Source: Demequina sp. NBRC 110051 (lineage in GTDB: Bacteria > Actinomycetota > Actinomycetes > Actinomycetales > Demequinaceae). Taken from it: 64,000 nt of DNA. Shown here in pieces: positions 52,505-60,914 of the stretch. Location of the stretch: positions 1 through 64,000 of the forward strand of contig NZ_BBRH01000010.1 in the NCBI RefSeq assembly GCF_002090055.1, written 5' to 3'. The position numbers were made by a program, and so were the translations under genes. The notes beneath the pieces are model-generated. The model saw only the letters and a list, made by a program, of their open reading frames with translations, was not told the DNA's origin and searched no databases. Numbering within the stretch: position 1 is the first letter of the stretch; the number at the start of each line of letters is the position of its first letter.

Positions 52505-54784
52505 CTAGCGGTGCACACGCACCGTGGCTGAGGCGTCCGTGCCGGTGGCCGATGCCGTGGCCGCCCCTGCCTGACCTGTCACCTCGAACGTCACGCGCCG
52601 GCCGTCGACGGTGACCACGTCGACCGAGGCGTCGATCGCGTCGCCCGCGGGGAACGCGTCGAGGACGAGTCCGTCGAGGTAGTCGTAGTCGGGACGGTCG
52701 GAGCGAGCGCCCCGCGCGATCACGGCATCCGGACGCACGTACAGCGGCAGGGAGTCGAAGCCGTGCTTCTCGCGCACCCAACGCCCGCCCTCGACACGCT
52801 CGCCCGTGAGTAGCGACGTCCACGTGCCCGCGGGCAGGTAGAAGTCGACCACGCCGTCGGCGCTCATCACGGGCGCGACGAGCAGGTCAGAACCCAGCAT
52901 GTACTGGCGGTCGAGGTATGTCACCGCGGGGTCGTCGGGGAACTCGAAGAACATGGGTCGCGCGACCGAGACGCCGGTGGCGGCGGCATCGGCCCCCGCC
53001 GTGAGCAGGTACGGCATCAGGGTGTTCTTGAGGTGGGCGAACTGGCGCGTGATCGCGACGGCCTCATCGTCGAAGGCCCACGGCACACGGTACGAATCCG
53101 AACCGTGTAGGCGCGAGTGCGACGACAACAGGCCGAATGCGACCCAGCGCTTGAAGACGCCAGGATCCGGTGTGCCTTCGAAGCCGCCGATGTCGTGGCT
53201 CCAGTAGCCAAAGCCGCTCGCCGCGAGGGACAGCCCGCCGCGCAGTGTCTCCGCCATCGAGGGGTATGTCGACGTGTTGTCGCCGCCCCAGTGGACGGGG
53301 AACTGCTGGCCGCCGGCGGTGGCCGAGCGGGCGAACAGCACCGCCTCGCCCTCGCCGCGCTCCTGCTTGAGGACCTCGAACACCGCGTCGTTGTACAGCT
53401 GCGTATAGAGGTTGTGCATCACCTGCGGGTCGGAGCCGTCGAAGTACACGACGTCGGTGGGGATGCGCTCACCGAAGTCGGTCTTGAGCGCATCCACGCC
53501 TTGCTGGAGCAGCCCGCGCAGGCGCTCCTGGAACCACTCGCGCGCGGCGGGGTTGGTGAAGTCGACCAGCGCCATCCCGGCCACCCACAGATCCCACTGC
53601 CACACCGAGCCGTCGGGGTTCTTGACGAAGTAGTCGTTGGCGAGGCCCTCCTCGAACAGGTCCGAGGCCTGGGCGATATAAGGATTGATCCACGCACACA
53701 CCTTGAGGTCCCGCTCGTGGTGCATGCGGTGCAGCATCGCCTTGGGGTCGGGGAAGGTGCGCTCGTCCCACGTGAGGTTCGTCCACTCGAACTCGCGCAT
53801 CCAGAAGCAATCGAAGTGGAACACCGACAGCGGGATATCCCGCTCGCGCATGCCATCGACGAACGAGTTCACGGTGGCCTCGTCGTACTCGGTGGTGAAC
53901 GAGGTGGACAGCCACAGCCCGTACGACCATGCCGGCACCGAGGCCGGGCGACCCAACAGGGCGGTGTAGCGATCGATGACCTCGCGCGGCGTGGGGCCCG
54001 CGAACACCAGGTACTCCAGCGACTGACCCGGCACCGAGAACTGCACGCGCTCCACGGTCTCCGAGCCCACCTCGAACGACACATGCTCGGGGTGGTTCAC
54101 CAGCACGCCGTAGCCGCGATTGGTGAGGTAGAACGGGATGTTCTTGTACGCCTGCTCGGAACTGGTGCCGCCATCGGCGTTCCAGATGTCGACGCTCTGG
54201 CCGTTCTTCACAAAAGGCCCGAAACGCTCGCCCAGGCCATAGATGACCTCGCCCACGCCCAGGTCGAGCTGCTCGTGTGTATACGCGCGGGACGGTGCCC
54301 GGCCATCGGCCGCCACGCCCGTCTCGCCCGCGGGCTCCGCGGCGACCGCGGCATCGGCGCCCAGCACCATGTGGCCGGGGCCCTTCTCGCCCGAGCCGGT
54401 GAGCCGCGTCTCGCCGTCGAAGAACTCGAGGCTCCACGGCGTGCCGGCCGTCACGATCGCGCGAAGGCGACCGGCCGTGACCGTACCCGCCTCCTCGGTG
54501 AGATCGATCTGCCCGCTGAAGCCGGCATCGGCCGCCAGCGTGAAGCCGGGGGAGCGGCGAGCGCCCCGATGGTGATCGATGCGCACGCGGATGACGCCCT
54601 CCGCGACCGGCGCGACGGTGACCTCCAACGCGGGCAGGTTGAGGACGTTGCCGCGCGCCTTGATCTCGCGTGTGGGCGCCAGGACGTGGAGGGTGCCATC
54701 GCGCTCGGTGAGCCGATACGCCTCGCGGGCGTAGAGCGCCTCGACGCCGGGGCGGCGCTGCCAGAATCCGTCGGTGAACTTCAC
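52505..54784 (-). CDS. yicI: Alpha-xylosidase, GH31 (YicI type)
   Basis: 759 residues, full length. Nucleophile in DALKTDFGERIP and acid/base in VHWGGDN; also YGLGERFGPF and FHFDCFWM, as in YicI. Cytoplasmic; releases xylose from xylosyl-glucose oligosaccharides such as isoprimeverose, pointing to plant xyloglucan fragments as the imported sugar. Last gene of the SBP-permease-permease-yicI operon (ATGA overlap). A 14-mer repeat lies in its C-terminal Ala-rich tail. Confidence 0.92.
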   Translation of the reverse strand: MKFTDGFWQRRPGVEALYAREAYRLTERDGTLHVLAPTREIKARGNVLNLPALEVTVAPVAEGVIRVRIDHHRGARRSPGFTLAADAGFSGQIDLTEEAGTVTAGRLRAIVTAGTPWSLEFFDGETRLTGSGEKGPGHMVLGADAAVAAEPAGETGVAADGRAPSRAYTHEQLDLGVGEVIYGLGERFGPFVKNGQSVDIWNADGGTSSEQAYKNIPFYLTNRGYGVLVNHPEHVSFEVGSETVERVQFSVPGQSLEYLVFAGPTPREVIDRYTALLGRPASVPAWSYGLWLSTSFTTEYDEATVNSFVDGMRERDIPLSVFHFDCFWMREFEWTNLTWDERTFPDPKAMLHRMHHERDLKVCAWINPYIAQASDLFEEGLANDYFVKNPDGSVWQWDLWVAGMALVDFTNPAAREWFQERLRGLLQQGVDALKTDFGERIPTDVVYFDGSDPQVMHNLYTQLYNDAVFEVLKQERGEGEAVLFARSATAGGQQFPVHWGGDNTSTYPSMAETLRGGLSLAASGFGYWSHDIGGFEGTPDPGVFKRWVAFGLLSSHSRLHGSDSYRVPWAFDDEAVAITRQFAHLKNTLMPYLLTAGADAAATGVSVARPMFFEFPDDPAVTYLDRQYMLGSDLLVAPVMSADGVVDFYLPAGTWTSLLTGERVEGGRWVREKHGFDSLPLYVRPDAVIARGARSDRPDYDYLDGLVLDAFPAGDAIDASVDVVTVDGRRVTFEVTGQAGAATASATGTDASATVRVHR
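52547..52560 (+). repeat. 14-mer repeat, copy 14
   Basis: Exact copy antisense to yicI; coding strand reads Ala-Thr-Ala-Ser-Ala about 14 residues before the end of the protein. Confidence 0.95.
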
Positions 54785-55686
54785 TTCACTGCTCCTGCCG
54801 TGATGCCTCGGGTCAGCGTGCGCTGGAAGATGAGGAAGAAGATGATGGTGGGGATGATCGAGATCAGCGTGCCCGCCACCAGGGTGGTCGTGTCCGTCTG
54901 GCGCTCGCCGTTGAGCTGCTCGAGGATGAGCGGCACCGTCAGCGAGTCGGGGGAGTTAAGGAACGCCAGCGGCAGCAGGAACTCGTTCCACGTCCAGATG
55001 AAGAAGAACACCATCAGCACGCTCAGCGTGGGCTTGATGACGGGCACGATGACCGAGCGCAGCGAGCGCCACCGGGTCGCGCCGTCCATCGCTGCCGCCT
55101 CGAGGATCTCCTTGGGGAACGTGCCCAGGAGGCTCGACAACAAGTACGTGCCGAAGGCCGCCTGGATCACGGTGAAGGTGATGATGACGGACCAGGGGTT
55201 CGACAGCAGACCCAGGTCGTCATAGAGCTGGAAGAGCGGGTCGAACAGCATCTCCTGCGGCACCAGGTTGGCCATCAAGAACAGCAGCACGATCCAGGTA
55301 CGTCCCTTGACGCGGCCGATGCCGATGGCGAAAGAGTTCAGCACGGACAGGATCACCGCGAAGACCGCGACGAGGGTCGAGATGAAGATCGAGTTCCACA
55401 GCGCGCGCGGGAAGTTCTGCTGCTCCCAGAAGGTCTGGATTCCGGTGAAATCGAGGGCTTCGGGGAAGTCCAGCGGCGACGAGTTCGCGTAGTCCGTGGG
55501 GGACTTGAAGGCGTTCATGAGCAGCAGCAGGACGGGGAAGATGATCACGAGTGCGCCGAGCACGGCGAGCACCATGAGGATCCACTCGGCCGCCGTACGC
55601 GGGCGGGCCTTGTTGCGGCTGGTGGGGTCCGGGTTCGCCTTGCGGCGCGGCTTGGCTGCGGCCGATGCCTGGGTGACGTCGGTCAT
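54781..55686 (-). CDS. Sugar ABC transporter permease (MalG type)
   Basis: 301 residues, six transmembrane helices; EAA loop EAAAMDGATRWRSLRSVIVPVIKP contacts the ATPase. No ATPase gene is nearby; a shared MsiK-type ATPase elsewhere is the usual actinobacterial solution. Begins 1 bp after the MalF-type stop. Confidence 0.9.
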   Translation of the reverse strand: MTDVTQASAAAKPRRKANPDPTSRNKARPRTAAEWILMVLAVLGALVIIFPVLLLLMNAFKSPTDYANSSPLDFPEALDFTGIQTFWEQQNFPRALWNSIFISTLVAVFAVILSVLNSFAIGIGRVKGRTWIVLLFLMANLVPQEMLFDPLFQLYDDLGLLSNPWSVIITFTVIQAAFGTYLLSSLLGTFPKEILEAAAMDGATRWRSLRSVIVPVIKPTLSVLMVFFFIWTWNEFLLPLAFLNSPDSLTVPLILEQLNGERQTDTTTLVAGTLISIIPTIIFFLIFQRTLTRGITAGAVK

Positions 55687-55687
55687 G

Positions 55688-56653
55688 TCAGGCGTCCTTT
55701 CGCTCGGCGCGGCTTTGCACGCGGATGAAGATGACGGCGACGATGAACACGACGATGGTCACGGCGGTTGCGATCGTCGCGGCGTAGCCCTTGTCCTGGC
55801 CGTTGATGAACTCGTTGTACGCGTAGAACGAGGGCACATACGTGGACTTGTTGGGACCGCCCTGGGTGAGGATGAACACGGGTGCGAAGACCTTTAGCGC
55901 CGCGATGGTGGTGGTGAGCGATACTACGAAGACCTCGGGCCGGATCATCGGCAGCGTGATCGCGCGGAAGCGCTCGAACCAATTAGCCCCATCGAGTTCG
56001 CTGGCCTCATAGAGTTCGGGGTCCACGCGCTGCAGGGCGGCCATGAAGATGACGATGGGGTAGCCGATCTGAATCCAGATCATCAGGACCATGACCGATG
56101 CCATGGCGGTGCCGTACGAACCGCCGAGCCAGTTGATGGTGACCTCGTCGCCCGTGATGGTGGTGAGGAACTGGTTGACCACTCCGTCAGAGTTGGGCTT
56201 GAGGAGCCACCCGAACAGCACGCCGGCGACGGCGATGGGCAGGATCTGCGGGATGTAGTAGGTGGCGCGCAGGAAGCTCGAGAGCTTGCCGCCGAAGCGG
56301 CGGCCGACCACGTCGAACAGCAGCGCCGCGATGACGAGGCCCAGCAGGGTGGGGACGATCACCATGGCGATGATGACCAGGAAGATGTTCTGGAAGGACT
56401 GCAGGAACTCGTGGTCCTGGAACAGTGCGGTCCAGTTCTCGAGGCCGGCGAATTGTTCCTCGGCGCGGCCGCCGCGCCAGTGGAAGAAGCTCAAACGCAC
56501 GTTGCGCACGATGGGGTAGAAGATGATCGCGGCCATGAGCAGCAGGCCGGGGATGAAGTAGAGCCAGTAGCCCCACTTGTGGCCGCCGCGCTGGGGGATG
56601 CGCGCGGCATCGGCCGGACTCACGGTCCGTCGCCGGGTGGGTGTCGTCGTCAT
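55688..56653 (-). CDS. Sugar ABC transporter permease (MalF type)
   Basis: 321 residues, six transmembrane helices, EAA loop EASELDGANWFERFRAITLPMIRP. Partner of the MalG-type permease. Separated from the upstream binding-protein gene by a 63-bp gap containing a very stable hairpin. Confidence 0.9.
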   Translation of the reverse strand: MTTTPTRRRTVSPADAARIPQRGGHKWGYWLYFIPGLLLMAAIIFYPIVRNVRLSFFHWRGGRAEEQFAGLENWTALFQDHEFLQSFQNIFLVIIAMVIVPTLLGLVIAALLFDVVGRRFGGKLSSFLRATYYIPQILPIAVAGVLFGWLLKPNSDGVVNQFLTTITGDEVTINWLGGSYGTAMASVMVLMIWIQIGYPIVIFMAALQRVDPELYEASELDGANWFERFRAITLPMIRPEVFVVSLTTTIAALKVFAPVFILTQGGPNKSTYVPSFYAYNEFINGQDKGYAATIATAVTIVVFIVAVIFIRVQSRAERKDA

Positions 56654-56669
56654 GGTGTTCTTCCTCTCG

Positions 56670-56701
56670 GGTGCGGCCCGGGTGAAAACCCGGGCCGCAC
56701 C
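56670..56701 (-). other. Intercistronic hairpin after the binding-protein gene
   Basis: GGTGCGGCCCGGGT and ACCCGGGCCGCACC form a perfect 14-bp stem with a 4-nt loop, inside the operon between the binding-protein and permease genes. Such structures commonly stabilise the SBP message or attenuate downstream transcription so that more SBP than permease is made. No T run. Confidence 0.75.
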
Positions 56702-56716
56702 GGTGAGATCAGTCCG

Positions 56717-58033
56717 TTATCGCAGGTCCGCGACGTAGGACTCGTAGTACTCCTCGAGCTGCGCCTGAGCCTCGGCGGCGTTGTAGTCGCCGTTGACCAG
56801 GCCCTGCAGCACCGCGTTGAGGTCGCCGTAGAAGTCGGGCGTGGGCCAGTCGGGGTAGAACGCGAGGCCGTCGCGCTCGTTGACCTCGTTGAACAGGCCG
56901 ATGAGCTGCTGTGCGTCCTCATCGGTGATGTCGTCGGTGTTGGCCGCGACGGGCAGGCCGCCGGACTCACCCAGCAGCGCCTGGACCTCGGGTCGCATGG
57001 TGACGTCGATGAAGATGCGGGCGAGTTCGGGCTGCTGCGACTCGACGGGGACCACCCACATGTTGCCGCCCGAACCAGGGGTCAGCGTGGTGTCGGGCCA
57101 GTTGGTGGTGCCCAGCTCGAATCCGGTGATGTCGCTCAGGAAGCGGCCGTACCACCACGAACCCGAGTAGAACATGGGGGTCTCGCCATTGATGAACTGC
57201 AGGCCAGCGTCCTCGGCGGTCATGCCGGTGATGGCCGTGTCGAGGTAGCCCGACTCGACCCAGTCGGCGATGGTCTCGGTGGCGTAGGAGATCTCTTCGC
57301 CCGTCCAGTCGACGGGCTCGGTGTACAGCTGGTACGCGTCGACGAACTCGCGGTCGGCCTTGCTCAGTGCCAACTGGTACCAGAGCTGACCCAGGGGGTA
57401 CTCCTGAGCCGACTCGGCAAACGGCGTGATGCCCTGCTCGGCGAACGCCGCGGCCGCGGCCTCGACATCGGCGAGCGTGGTGGGCTCGGCGAGGCCGGCC
57501 TCCTCGAACATGTCCTTGTTGTAGTAGAGGAACACGAACTCGCCGTAGTTCGGCACGCCGTAGTACGAGCCGGAGCCCATCACTCCGTCCTCGTTGTACT
57601 GGGCGGTGGTGGCGACCGAGTCCGAGAGCTTGTCGGACCAGCCGTACTCCTCGTAAGCGTCGTCGAGGTTCTGGATGACGCCGATCGCGGCTAGCTGGCC
57701 CGCAGTGGCGTTGCCCTTGTTGTACTCGGAGACGTCGGGAGCGTCGCCCGAGTCGAAGAGCTGCTCTGCCGAGGTGCGCAGGTCCTCGAACGCGGTGGTC
57801 TCGAGGTTGACGGTCGCGCCGGTTTCCTCCTCGAAGATCTCGATCGCCTTGTCCCAGGCGATGCCCATCGCGGAGTCCTCGCCCTCGTAGTGCAGGACCG
57901 TGAGGGTCTCGCCCGACCAGTCGCCGTCGGCGGGCGCGGCGGACTCGTCGCCTCCGTCGGATGAGCATGCGGTCAGCGCGATAAGCGCCCCCGCGGCGCT
58001 TAGGGCGCCGGCAAAGCGGATGCGGGTATTCAT
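56717..58033 (-). CDS. Sugar ABC transporter substrate-binding lipoprotein
   Basis: 438 residues; lipobox LTAC (Cys about residue 23), family-1 solute-binding fold with TVLHYEGEDS at the start and TPMFYSGSWWYGRF, SGGLPVAANTDD motifs. Context with alpha-xylosidase suggests xyloglucan-type oligosaccharides. AAGGAGG upstream of ATG 58033; a LacI-type operator lies 62-75 bp upstream. Confidence 0.9.
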   Translation of the reverse strand: MNTRIRFAGALSAAGALIALTACSSDGGDESAAPADGDWSGETLTVLHYEGEDSAMGIAWDKAIEIFEEETGATVNLETTAFEDLRTSAEQLFDSGDAPDVSEYNKGNATAGQLAAIGVIQNLDDAYEEYGWSDKLSDSVATTAQYNEDGVMGSGSYYGVPNYGEFVFLYYNKDMFEEAGLAEPTTLADVEAAAAAFAEQGITPFAESAQEYPLGQLWYQLALSKADREFVDAYQLYTEPVDWTGEEISYATETIADWVESGYLDTAITGMTAEDAGLQFINGETPMFYSGSWWYGRFLSDITGFELGTTNWPDTTLTPGSGGNMWVVPVESQQPELARIFIDVTMRPEVQALLGESGGLPVAANTDDITDEDAQQLIGLFNEVNERDGLAFYPDWPTPDFYGDLNAVLQGLVNGDYNAAEAQAQLEEYYESYVADLR

Positions 58034-58094
58034 GCGGGTTCTACCTCCTTGTAGGGGCCGGTGAGGGCCAGGTCAGGGCCGCGAGCCGCGACTT

Positions 58095-58108
58095 TCGAAG
58101 CGCTTCGA
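58095..58108. promoter_or_regulatory. Operator TCGAAGCGCTTCGA (sugar operon)
   Basis: Perfect 14-bp palindrome, identical to the one upstream of the adjacent lacI gene, 62 bp before the binding-protein start codon. A further TTCGAA core lies about 22 bp away, near 58129. Confidence 0.9.
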
Positions 58109-58145
58109 CGATGGCGCTGCCGAAGGGTCTTCGAAACGCGAGGCG

Positions 58146-59171
58146 TCAGGTCCCTGTGGTGACGGCGGCGCCGGTGGGGGTCACCGAGCCGCGGGTGATG
58201 TAGGTCGGGGGGATCAGGGTCGTCTCGGGCGCCGCAACGTTGTCGTCCACGATGCGCGCGAGGATGTCGACCGCTACCGAGCACGAGACCCGGGCGTCGA
58301 GGGGAATGGTGTCGAAGGGCACCGCAAAGCGCTCCGTCGAGAAGGTGACGCCGGCGGCGATGACCGCGACGTCCTGTGGCACCGAGCGTCCATGCTCGGC
58401 CAGCGCCGCGGTGACCGATGAGGCCACGTCGACGGACGTGTTGAGGACCAGGCCATCGAGGTCTGGCTGGGCGTCGAGCAACTGTGCGACCGCCTCGTGG
58501 GAACGGTGCTCGACGGGGTACGCGATGGGTGCGGCGATCCCGAGCGTGGCCGCGTGGCTTGCGAAGCCATCGCGAAAGCGAAGAGGGAAGTTCGATTCGC
58601 GCCGCATGGTCTCGAGCGGGTGCGAGACGAGGCCGATCCGCGTGCGCCCGGCCGCCACCAAGGTATCGATGGCGAGGCGCGCGGCGGCCTCGAAGTCGAG
58701 GTCGACGCACACCAGCCCGGTCGTGTCGGCCGGGATGCCGATGAATACGGTGGGGTAGTTGTTGCTGCGGGCGAGATCGGCGCGGGGGTCGTGCGCGTCG
58801 ACATCGAGCACGACGATTCCGTCCGCGAGCGAGCTGGCGGCCGAGCGGCGCATGCCCTCGGAGACGTCGTCGTCGACCAACAGCAGCGTGTCGTAACCAT
58901 GGGTGCGGGCGGCCTTCGTGACCTCCATGGCGAACACCATGTGTGCGGAGTGGTCGGTGTCGTTGTGCAGCGGCGCGGTCACCGCGAAGATCTGAGAGCG
59001 GTTGGCGGCAAGCATGCGCGCGGACGCGTGGGGGAGGTAGCCCAGCCGCTGTGCGGCGTCCAGAACGCGGTCTCGCGTCGACGGCTTGATGGAGCGCTTG
59101 CCGGACAGGGCATAGGACACGGTCGAGATGCTCACGCCCGCCTCGCGGGCGACATCCTGAATCGTGGCCAT
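58146..59171 (-). CDS. LacI-family regulator of the sugar operon
   Basis: 341 residues: HTH TIQDVAREAGVSISTVSYALSG, hinge ASARMLAANRSQ and a sugar-binding effector domain. Upstream of the ABC/yicI operon on the same strand. Identical palindromes before both genes indicate repression of the operon and autoregulation. ATG 59171. Confidence 0.92.
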   Translation of the reverse strand: MATIQDVAREAGVSISTVSYALSGKRSIKPSTRDRVLDAAQRLGYLPHASARMLAANRSQIFAVTAPLHNDTDHSAHMVFAMEVTKAARTHGYDTLLLVDDDVSEGMRRSAASSLADGIVVLDVDAHDPRADLARSNNYPTVFIGIPADTTGLVCVDLDFEAAARLAIDTLVAAGRTRIGLVSHPLETMRRESNFPLRFRDGFASHAATLGIAAPIAYPVEHRSHEAVAQLLDAQPDLDGLVLNTSVDVASSVTAALAEHGRSVPQDVAVIAAGVTFSTERFAVPFDTIPLDARVSCSVAVDILARIVDDNVAAPETTLIPPTYITRGSVTPTGAAVTTGT

Positions 59172-59207
59172 CGTGACTCCGTCGTCGTCGTGGGTGCTTC
59201 GAGGGTG

Positions 59208-59221
59208 TCGAAGCGCTTCGA
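59208..59221. promoter_or_regulatory. Operator TCGAAGCGCTTCGA (lacI autoregulation)
   Basis: Second perfect copy of the 14-bp palindrome, 37 bp before the lacI start codon. Confidence 0.9.
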
Positions 59222-59330
59222 ACCTTGCTGCGTCACCGACGATATGTTGCGCGCGGCAACTTAGCAAGTCGCGTCTTGGCCTCTTTACCGATTTGTGACC
59301 TCGCGACCAACTCGCTCTCCGGCGCAAGCG

Positions 59331-59375
59331 GGGACATTCGCGGCACGAACGGGAGTTTCGTGGCGCACATGTCCC
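59331..59375. terminator. Nested inverted repeat downstream of the nucleotidyltransferase-like gene
   Basis: GGGACAT/ATGTCCC (outer) and ACGAA/TTCGT (inner) with symmetrical 7-nt internal loops; TCTTT follows on the plus strand. Lies between the 59404 gene end and lacI; plausible terminator or cruciform. Confidence 0.45.
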
Positions 59376-59403
59376 TCTTTGCGACAGGGGGTGGGTGCGG
59401 CGG

Positions 59404-59811
59404 CTAGGAGCGGCGAGCCGCCCAGCGCTCGTAGGCCTCGAGGTGCAGAAGGTCCTTCGGGCGGCCCAGGCGGCGCTTGTACGCGAGCACATCGGCGACC
59501 GACCCGACCCTCACGCCGTCGACCCAGGTCGAGGAGGCGACCACGGCATCGGCCGCCTGGCCCTGCCAGCCAGAAAAGACCTGGACGCCGCCGGGAAGGT
59601 CGACCATCGCGTCACCCAGCACGCCCGAGACCACCGAGCCGCGCTCCGCCAGCCGGGTCCAGGTCTCGCCGCGCGCGACGACGTCGACGTCGCCGACGGA
59701 GGAAAGAGCGCCGCACGCGAGCAGGGGAGCGGACCCCATCACGACGAGGTCGTCGAGAGGCACGCCCAGGCCGACGACGGCGGCGCGCACGTCGGCCCAG
59801 GCGAGTGCCAC
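59404..59811 (-). CDS. Nucleotidyltransferase-fold protein (uncharacterised)
   Basis: 135 residues. GSAPLLACGALSSVGDVDVVARG carries the Gly-Ser plus Asp-x-Asp pattern of the minimal nucleotidyltransferase fold; the C-terminus AYKRRLGRPKDLLHLEAYERW resembles the family's helical end. GTG 59811, four bases after the aldo/keto reductase stop. A 14-mer repeat encodes ADAVV mid-protein. Substrate unknown; could also be catalytically inert. Confidence 0.6.
   Translation of the reverse strand: MALAWADVRAAVVGLGVPLDDLVVMGSAPLLACGALSSVGDVDVVARGETWTRLAERGSVVSGVLGDAMVDLPGGVQVFSGWQGQAADAVVASSTWVDGVRVGSVADVLAYKRRLGRPKDLLHLEAYERWAARRS
59541..59554 (-). repeat. 14-mer repeat, copy 15
   Basis: Exact copy in the nucleotidyltransferase-like gene, encoding ADAVV. 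Confidence 0.95.
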
Positions 59812-59815
59812 GGGT

Positions 59816-60826
59816 TTAGCGGCCCGGCTTGGGGTTGGTCTCGACCGTCTTGTGGGGGTCGCGCTCGACGATGTCGCCCAACGCGTCGTCAATCTTGGCC
59901 ATCAGTTCTGCGGGAATCTCCACCCCCGAGGCCTTGGCGTTGTCCGTGACCTGCTCGGGACGCGAGGCGCCAATGATCGCCGCGGACACGTTGGAGTTCT
60001 GCAGCACCCACGCGATCGCGAGCTGCGCCATCGTGAGTCCCAGTTCGTCCGCGATCGGCTGGAGGTTCTGGACTCGCGTGAGGACGTCATCGTTCATGAA
60101 GCGGGCGATCATGTTCGCGCCGCCCTTCTCGTCGGTCGCACGTGAGCCGGCCGGCGGCTCCTGGCCCGGCTTGTACTTGCCGGTGAGCACGCCCTGCGCG
60201 ACGGGGGACCAGACGATCTGGCCCAGGCCCGCCTCGATGGATGCGGGCACCACCTCGTCCTCGATGACGCGCCACAGCATGGAGTACTGCGGCTGCGAGG
60301 AGATGAGCTGAATGTTGAGCTCACGAGCCAGCGCGGCGCCCTCGCGAATCTGGTCCGCGGTCCACTCCGACACGCCGATATACATCGCCTTGCCCGCGCG
60401 CACCACGTCCGCGAATGCGATCATCGTCTCCTCGAGTGGGGTGTCGTGATCGAAGCGATGTGCCTGGTAGACGTCCACATAGTCGGTCTTGAGGCGCGTG
60501 AGGGAGCCGTTGATGGACTCGAGGATGTGCTTGCGCGACAGCCCCATGTCGTTGGCGCCCTTGGGGCCGGTGGGCCAGTAAACCTTGGTGAAGATCTCGA
60601 GGCTCTCGCGGCGCTCGCCGGCGAGGATGTCGCCCAGCACCGTCTCGGCGGCGGTGTTCGCGTAGACGTCCGCGGTGTCGAACGAGGTGATGCCCACGTC
60701 GAGCGCGGCCTTCACGCACGCGGCGGCCTGCTCATTCTCGACCTGCGAGCCGTGGGTGAGCCAGTTGCCGTACACCAGCTCGGTGATCTTCATGCCGGAG
60801 TTGCCAAGGTAGCGATAGTTGACCAT
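59816..60826 (-). CDS. Aldo/keto reductase (Kv-beta/YghZ-like)
   Basis: 336 residues, NADPH-dependent TIM barrel. Catalytic Asp and Tyr in FDTADVYAN, Lys in IFTKVYW and His in YQAHRFD; C-terminal coenzyme loop IIGASRPEQVTDN. Related to potassium-channel beta-subunit-type reductases; substrate unknown. Confidence 0.92.
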   Translation of the reverse strand: MVNYRYLGNSGMKITELVYGNWLTHGSQVENEQAAACVKAALDVGITSFDTADVYANTAAETVLGDILAGERRESLEIFTKVYWPTGPKGANDMGLSRKHILESINGSLTRLKTDYVDVYQAHRFDHDTPLEETMIAFADVVRAGKAMYIGVSEWTADQIREGAALARELNIQLISSQPQYSMLWRVIEDEVVPASIEAGLGQIVWSPVAQGVLTGKYKPGQEPPAGSRATDEKGGANMIARFMNDDVLTRVQNLQPIADELGLTMAQLAIAWVLQNSNVSAAIIGASRPEQVTDNAKASGVEIPAELMAKIDDALGDIVERDPHKTVETNPKPGR

Positions 60827-60844
60827 GTCGCCACCCTAACGCGA

Positions 60845-60880
60845 CGGAGCCGGCCCTCCCGGGTGGGAGGGCCGGCTCCG
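60845..60880 (-). terminator. Strong terminator of the DUF3043 gene
   Basis: Perfect 16-bp stem (CGGAGCCGGCCCTCCC and complement) with loop GGGT, between the DUF3043 stop and the aldo/keto reductase start. Confidence 0.85.
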
Positions 60881-60895
60881 GAGAACGAACAGGAC

Positions 60896-60909
60896 GGCCG
60901 ATGCCGTGG
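60896..60909 (+). repeat. 14-mer repeat, copy 16 (intergenic)
   Basis: Between the DUF3043 stop codon and its terminator; on the DUF3043 coding strand it reads CCACGGCATCGGCC, starting 5 nt after the stop. Confidence 0.95.
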
Positions 60910-60914
60910 CTGGC

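Noticed and set aside
5962..60909. The 14-mer as a simple by-product of Ala-Asp-Ala-Val codon usage
   Set aside because: It also occurs in two other reading frames and between genes, always with the same 14 bases.
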